From positions 1,466,501 through 1,530,500 of the forward strand of contig NZ_FMHZ01000002.1 of assembly GCF_900090315.1 (NCBI RefSeq): DNA of 64,000 bases, in the 5' to 3' direction. The translations under genes and the position numbers were made by a program. Under the pieces are notes generated by a model. The model was not told where the DNA came from and did no database searches. It saw only the letters and a list, made by a program, of their open reading frames with translations. Shown one piece after another: positions 62,201 to 64,000 of the stretch. Numbering within the stretch: position 1 is the stretch's first letter; every line of letters begins with the position of its first letter. Source of the DNA: Micromonospora citrea (GTDB lineage Bacteria; Actinomycetota; Actinomycetes; Mycobacteriales; Micromonosporaceae).

Positions 62201-63759
62201 TCCGCGTCCGAGACGTACGCCCGCACCGTCGGGCTCGCCGTCGGCACGTACGGACGGCCGGGGCCGGTGGCGCAGGGGCGGCCGTCGACGGTCAGGTTGG
62301 TCGGTGCGTCCGGGTACGAGTTGAGGTTGACGATCAGCCTGGCCGTGGTGGCGTCGAACTTCTTCCACCCGGCGCTGGACCCCTCGTCGGCCGCGACCAG
62401 CCCGAACGTCACCCAGCCGTGGTGCTCCGCGTGCCGCAGGGTGGCCGCGGTGAGCGGGAATTCGCTGCCCTTGCGTACCGAGCCGCAGGAGCTGTTCCTC
62501 GCCGCCGCGCCGTTGTGGCCCTCGAACGCCCCGGCGGTGTTGTACCAGTCGGTGTCCGCGTTCAGCGTGGCCCGCACGACCCGCAGCTCGGTCCAGCTGT
62601 CGGCGCAGCTCGCCGAGTGCAGCAGGTCGATCGTGAACTCGGGCGCGAGGTCGCCCTCCAGGATCTGCTTGCCCTGCCAGGCCCCGTTGGGAAACTGGAA
62701 CATCGACCGGTAGGTGACCGGGTTGTAGTAGCCGACCTTCGCGCACTCGGTGCTGTACGGGCCGGTGCAGTTCCACTTGTCGTAACTCCAGTACGACTGG
62801 TCCGGAGAGTTCTTGTTGATCATCGTCCACGTCGCGTAGCCGATGGTGGGGTCGACGACCAGTGGAAAGGTCGCCTCGGGATCGCGCAGCAGCCCGGCGT
62901 CCGGAGCAAGCACGACCTTGCCGGCGGTGGACACGCTCAGCCCCACCGCCGCGTCGCGCGCACCTTGCCTGGGCCCGTCGACGGCCACGCCTGACGCGGC
63001 CCGTTCGCCGGCCGGTGCGCCACCCGCAGCCCCGTCGCCGACCGTCGCCCCGGTGGCGGCGCCCGCGTCCCACATCCGGGGCGCGGTCGCGGTCAGAACC
63101 GCCCGGCCGGCCGCGTCCACCACCCGGGTGCCCTGCCACCTCAGCCCGGTGAGCCTGCTGCCCAACGCGAGGCGGCGCAGCCCCGGGTTCGCCGCCGCCG
63201 CCCGGTCCTTCACCACCAGCACGAACGAGAACCCGGTGCCGCGCGCGGTGGCCACCAGATCCACCCCGGGCAGCACCTCTACGTACGTGGCCCGGGCGCC
63301 GTCCAGCCACGGCTTCGGCAGCGTTCCCGGCCAGGACAGCGCCACCTCGCCGCCGTCGTGGCGGACCCGGACGAACTCCGTCGAGCCGCCGCCGGAGAAC
63401 GCCACGTCGACGGCGGACGCCGCCGGCCTGACCGTGCCGTCGTCGGCGAACGACAGCGTCGCGTCCAACGCTGTCCAGCCACCGCCCGCCCGCCGGGCGC
63501 GCTGGGGAAAGGCGTACTGCTCGACGGTGGCCGTCCCGTCCGGGTTGACGTACACCTGAGTGGTCTCGGTCCGCCGGGACGTCACCTCGACCCGGCGGTC
63601 GCACTCGGCGGCCATGCTCGCGGCGGCCGGCGCGTGTGGCATCTCCGCCACGCAGCTCTGTTCCGCGGCGGAGGCCGCGGATTGTCCGAACGGTGCCGTC
63701 AGCGACGCGGCCACCGCCACCGCCACGCAGGCGGCCGCGAGCAAGCTTCGTCGGCGCAT
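59257..63759 (-). CDS. Large secreted FG-GAP / LamG / bulb-type lectin protein
   Basis: 1500 residues with a signal peptide (MRRRSLLAAACVAVAVAASL, cut near SAA). The N-terminal DNRLRE-like region (about 30-480) resembles the heads of RHS-associated proteins (DPTIGYATWTMINKN). Next come five FG-GAP-type repeats (DWTRDGVPDV, DWDGDGFLDVV, DWDRDGHMDVIA, DWDRDGRPDVVA, DVDGNGTSDIVA). Two LamG jelly-rolls (about 975-1170 and 1180-1380) follow, and finally a bulb-type lectin with three QxDxNxVxY sites (MQGDGNLVQY, MQTDGNLVVY, VQNDGNLVLY) that could bind mannose. It is the first gene of the two-gene operon with the RHS protein and may be its surface receptor-binding or delivery partner. Confidence 0.88.
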   Translation of the reverse strand: MRRRSLLAAACVAVAVAASLTAPFGQSAASAAEQSCVAEMPHAPAAASMAAECDRRVEVTSRRTETTQVYVNPDGTATVEQYAFPQRARRAGGGWTALDATLSFADDGTVRPAASAVDVAFSGGGSTEFVRVRHDGGEVALSWPGTLPKPWLDGARATYVEVLPGVDLVATARGTGFSFVLVVKDRAAAANPGLRRLALGSRLTGLRWQGTRVVDAAGRAVLTATAPRMWDAGAATGATVGDGAAGGAPAGERAASGVAVDGPRQGARDAAVGLSVSTAGKVVLAPDAGLLRDPEATFPLVVDPTIGYATWTMINKNSPDQSYWSYDKWNCTGPYSTECAKVGYYNPVTYRSMFQFPNGAWQGKQILEGDLAPEFTIDLLHSASCADSWTELRVVRATLNADTDWYNTAGAFEGHNGAAARNSSCGSVRKGSEFPLTAATLRHAEHHGWVTFGLVAADEGSSAGWKKFDATTARLIVNLNSYPDAPTNLTVDGRPCATGPGRPYVPTASPTVRAYVSDADGNSLRTVVKRKRIRSDASQGPESETAQDGVPSGTTAQVTLPAGALDQGDEFVATADWTRDGVPDVLGRDGDGYLYVWPGLPGGTGLQSRRQIGSGWHGWAWQVAGVADWDGDGFLDVVVRYNPSGELFMYAGADTASGFSDARFPLGGGWQDFTYAGLADWDRDGHMDVIASDSGGVMWVYPGESRRGQATQERASIGTGWFGYTYFGTPDWDRDGRPDVVARDPSSGQLWLYPGSGGRSHSDAARAQIGAGWWNYRALTTPDVDGNGTSDIVAAPPDTTTWTVYPGLGQRGGEGGARWTVAARGLSHDGTYLYRAYASDGRVSGADSGVCEFTVDIVKPAPATVTADVYKPGAGACDGGPCGSVGQTGRFTFASSPDVTSYRWGFTDPPTTVATPAALGGPVTVHWTPTWGGARTLYVDAVDRAGNESRRTYQFVVAAPAGPVASWKLADDAGATVLADDSGNGRGLTVAGGAALGAPGRLAPGNDGAPRSAMLLDGVDDHAARADFLDTSRSFSVSAWVKLGAKGAGDQTVVAQAGGAGQYSAFHLRYLANEDRWAFLTPSGPADPAAWWSVRSTSAPRIGVWTHLTGTYLADAKELRLYVNGVEEGLTTGATTWDGNGQFLVGRSGTGAPYHGSIADVRVWNRLITTSEVVELVEPLTTGRVGDWHFEQVGQGPAYDSSELAHDLNFHGGMQIPASGAGHTGAGLRLDGVDDHATTDRQVLRTDQSFTVSAWVRMSDSTVSQTFVSQRSAGAYPGFYLQYGAANGGEWLFAMQASATEAAHGTYATTPATSPTGWHHLVGVFDAQRGELRLYVDGAARATAAMNAAWRPWDATGPLVIGTSGSGTFVRGDVDEVRAFQGVVPDPTRLFHGTDTLTVGQRLTAGQYLWSRLDNHRLIMQGDGNLVQYEEGVAVWASNTQGNPGAFVQMQTDGNLVVYGADGAALWSTRTHGTDARLLAVQNDGNLVLYALDGRVIWAK

Positions 63760-63857
63760 CGATCCCCCCGAAGACGTAGGACAGCAGTGCGACGGGCCGA
63801 ACGACGGCTGGCGCCGAGCCGTCCGTCACCTGCGACCTGAAGTATGTGCATCGATCG

Positions 63858-63880
63858 CCGTTCATGGCCGCCGTGAACGG
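63858..63880. promoter_or_regulatory. Inverted repeat upstream of the lectin-RHS operon
   Basis: CCGTTCA (63858-63864) and TGAACGG (63874-63880) form a dyad about 100 bases before the start of the lectin gene, near a CATACT that could be its -10. The rest of 63760-64000 shows no gene I can support. Confidence 0.35.
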
Positions 63881-64000
63881 GCCAATCTCCGCAGCTATCG
63901 CGTCAACAGTCGGGCCGCCGGCCTGCTCTCCGGCCTCTCCGCCAACTGGTCGCTGGCTACCCGACCGCCCGCAGGCCGGCGGTCGGACGTGGTGTGAGCG

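Noticed and set aside
58942..62994. Long plus-strand open frame opposite the lectin gene
   Set aside because: Same reason: a compositional shadow of the FG-GAP/LamG protein.
63560..63997. Open frame at the right edge on the plus strand
   Set aside because: It overlaps the start of the lectin gene antisense, lacks a ribosome site and shows no domain.

Overview
The window is chromosomal DNA from a high-GC Gram-positive actinomycete, most likely of the family Micromonosporaceae. The signs are a very high G+C content with strong G/C at third codon positions, many GTG starts, secreted proteins with actinobacterial signal peptides, an ECF42-type sigma factor with its YCII partner, and many short transcripts that appear to start on the start codon. 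No tRNA, rRNA, CRISPR array, transposase or integrase was recognised. The assignment to a family is inference.

Layout. 1-3.3 kb: the end of a secreted SGNH hydrolase, then an NsrR-like regulator divergent from flavohaemoglobin (nitric oxide defence). 3.4-14.0 kb: one tightly packed operon of nine genes encoding an O-carbamoyltransferase, five glycosyltransferase domains and an ADP-heptose pathway (isomerase, kinase/nucleotidyltransferase, phosphatase fused to a heptosyltransferase) plus a short-chain dehydrogenase. It probably builds a carbamoylated heptose-containing surface glycan. 14-33.5 kb: a mixed region with an alpha/beta hydrolase, a PAS-GAF-PP2C phosphatase, small hypothetical proteins, two DinB-like proteins, a DUF72 protein, alcohol dehydrogenase, a 2H phosphoesterase, a DMT exporter divergent from a LysR regulator, secreted sialidase, serine protease and endonuclease I, an NYN/OST-HTH RNA-binding protein and a voltage-gated cation channel with an EF-hand-like tail. 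33.7-36 kb: a large HPII-type catalase.

36-44.6 kb looks like an undescribed conflict or signalling locus. It has a small membrane protein behind four 26-bp tandem repeats, an XRE/TPR regulator, then an overlapping operon of a TIR-domain protein, a P-loop/helical-repeat protein, a coiled-coil protein, a VWA-OmpA lipoprotein and a multi-pass membrane protein. A TARG1-like macrodomain gene converges on its end. 45-49 kb holds an M23 peptidase and an ECF42 sigma factor/DGPF/DUF998 set with a pair of divergent ECF42-like promoters.

49-51.6 kb is the most striking part. A macrodomain gene is divergent from a gene encoding a uracil-DNA-glycosylase-like domain (active-site Asp replaced by Asn) fused to an R-S-ExE ADP-ribosyltransferase. 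This is the architecture expected of a DNA-targeted ADP-ribosylation toxin with its reversing enzyme. A GlxA-type regulator follows. 53-63.8 kb encodes two very large secreted proteins in one operon: a 1500-residue FG-GAP/LamG/bulb-lectin protein and a 2088-residue RHS protein ending in a lysozyme-like (SLT) domain.
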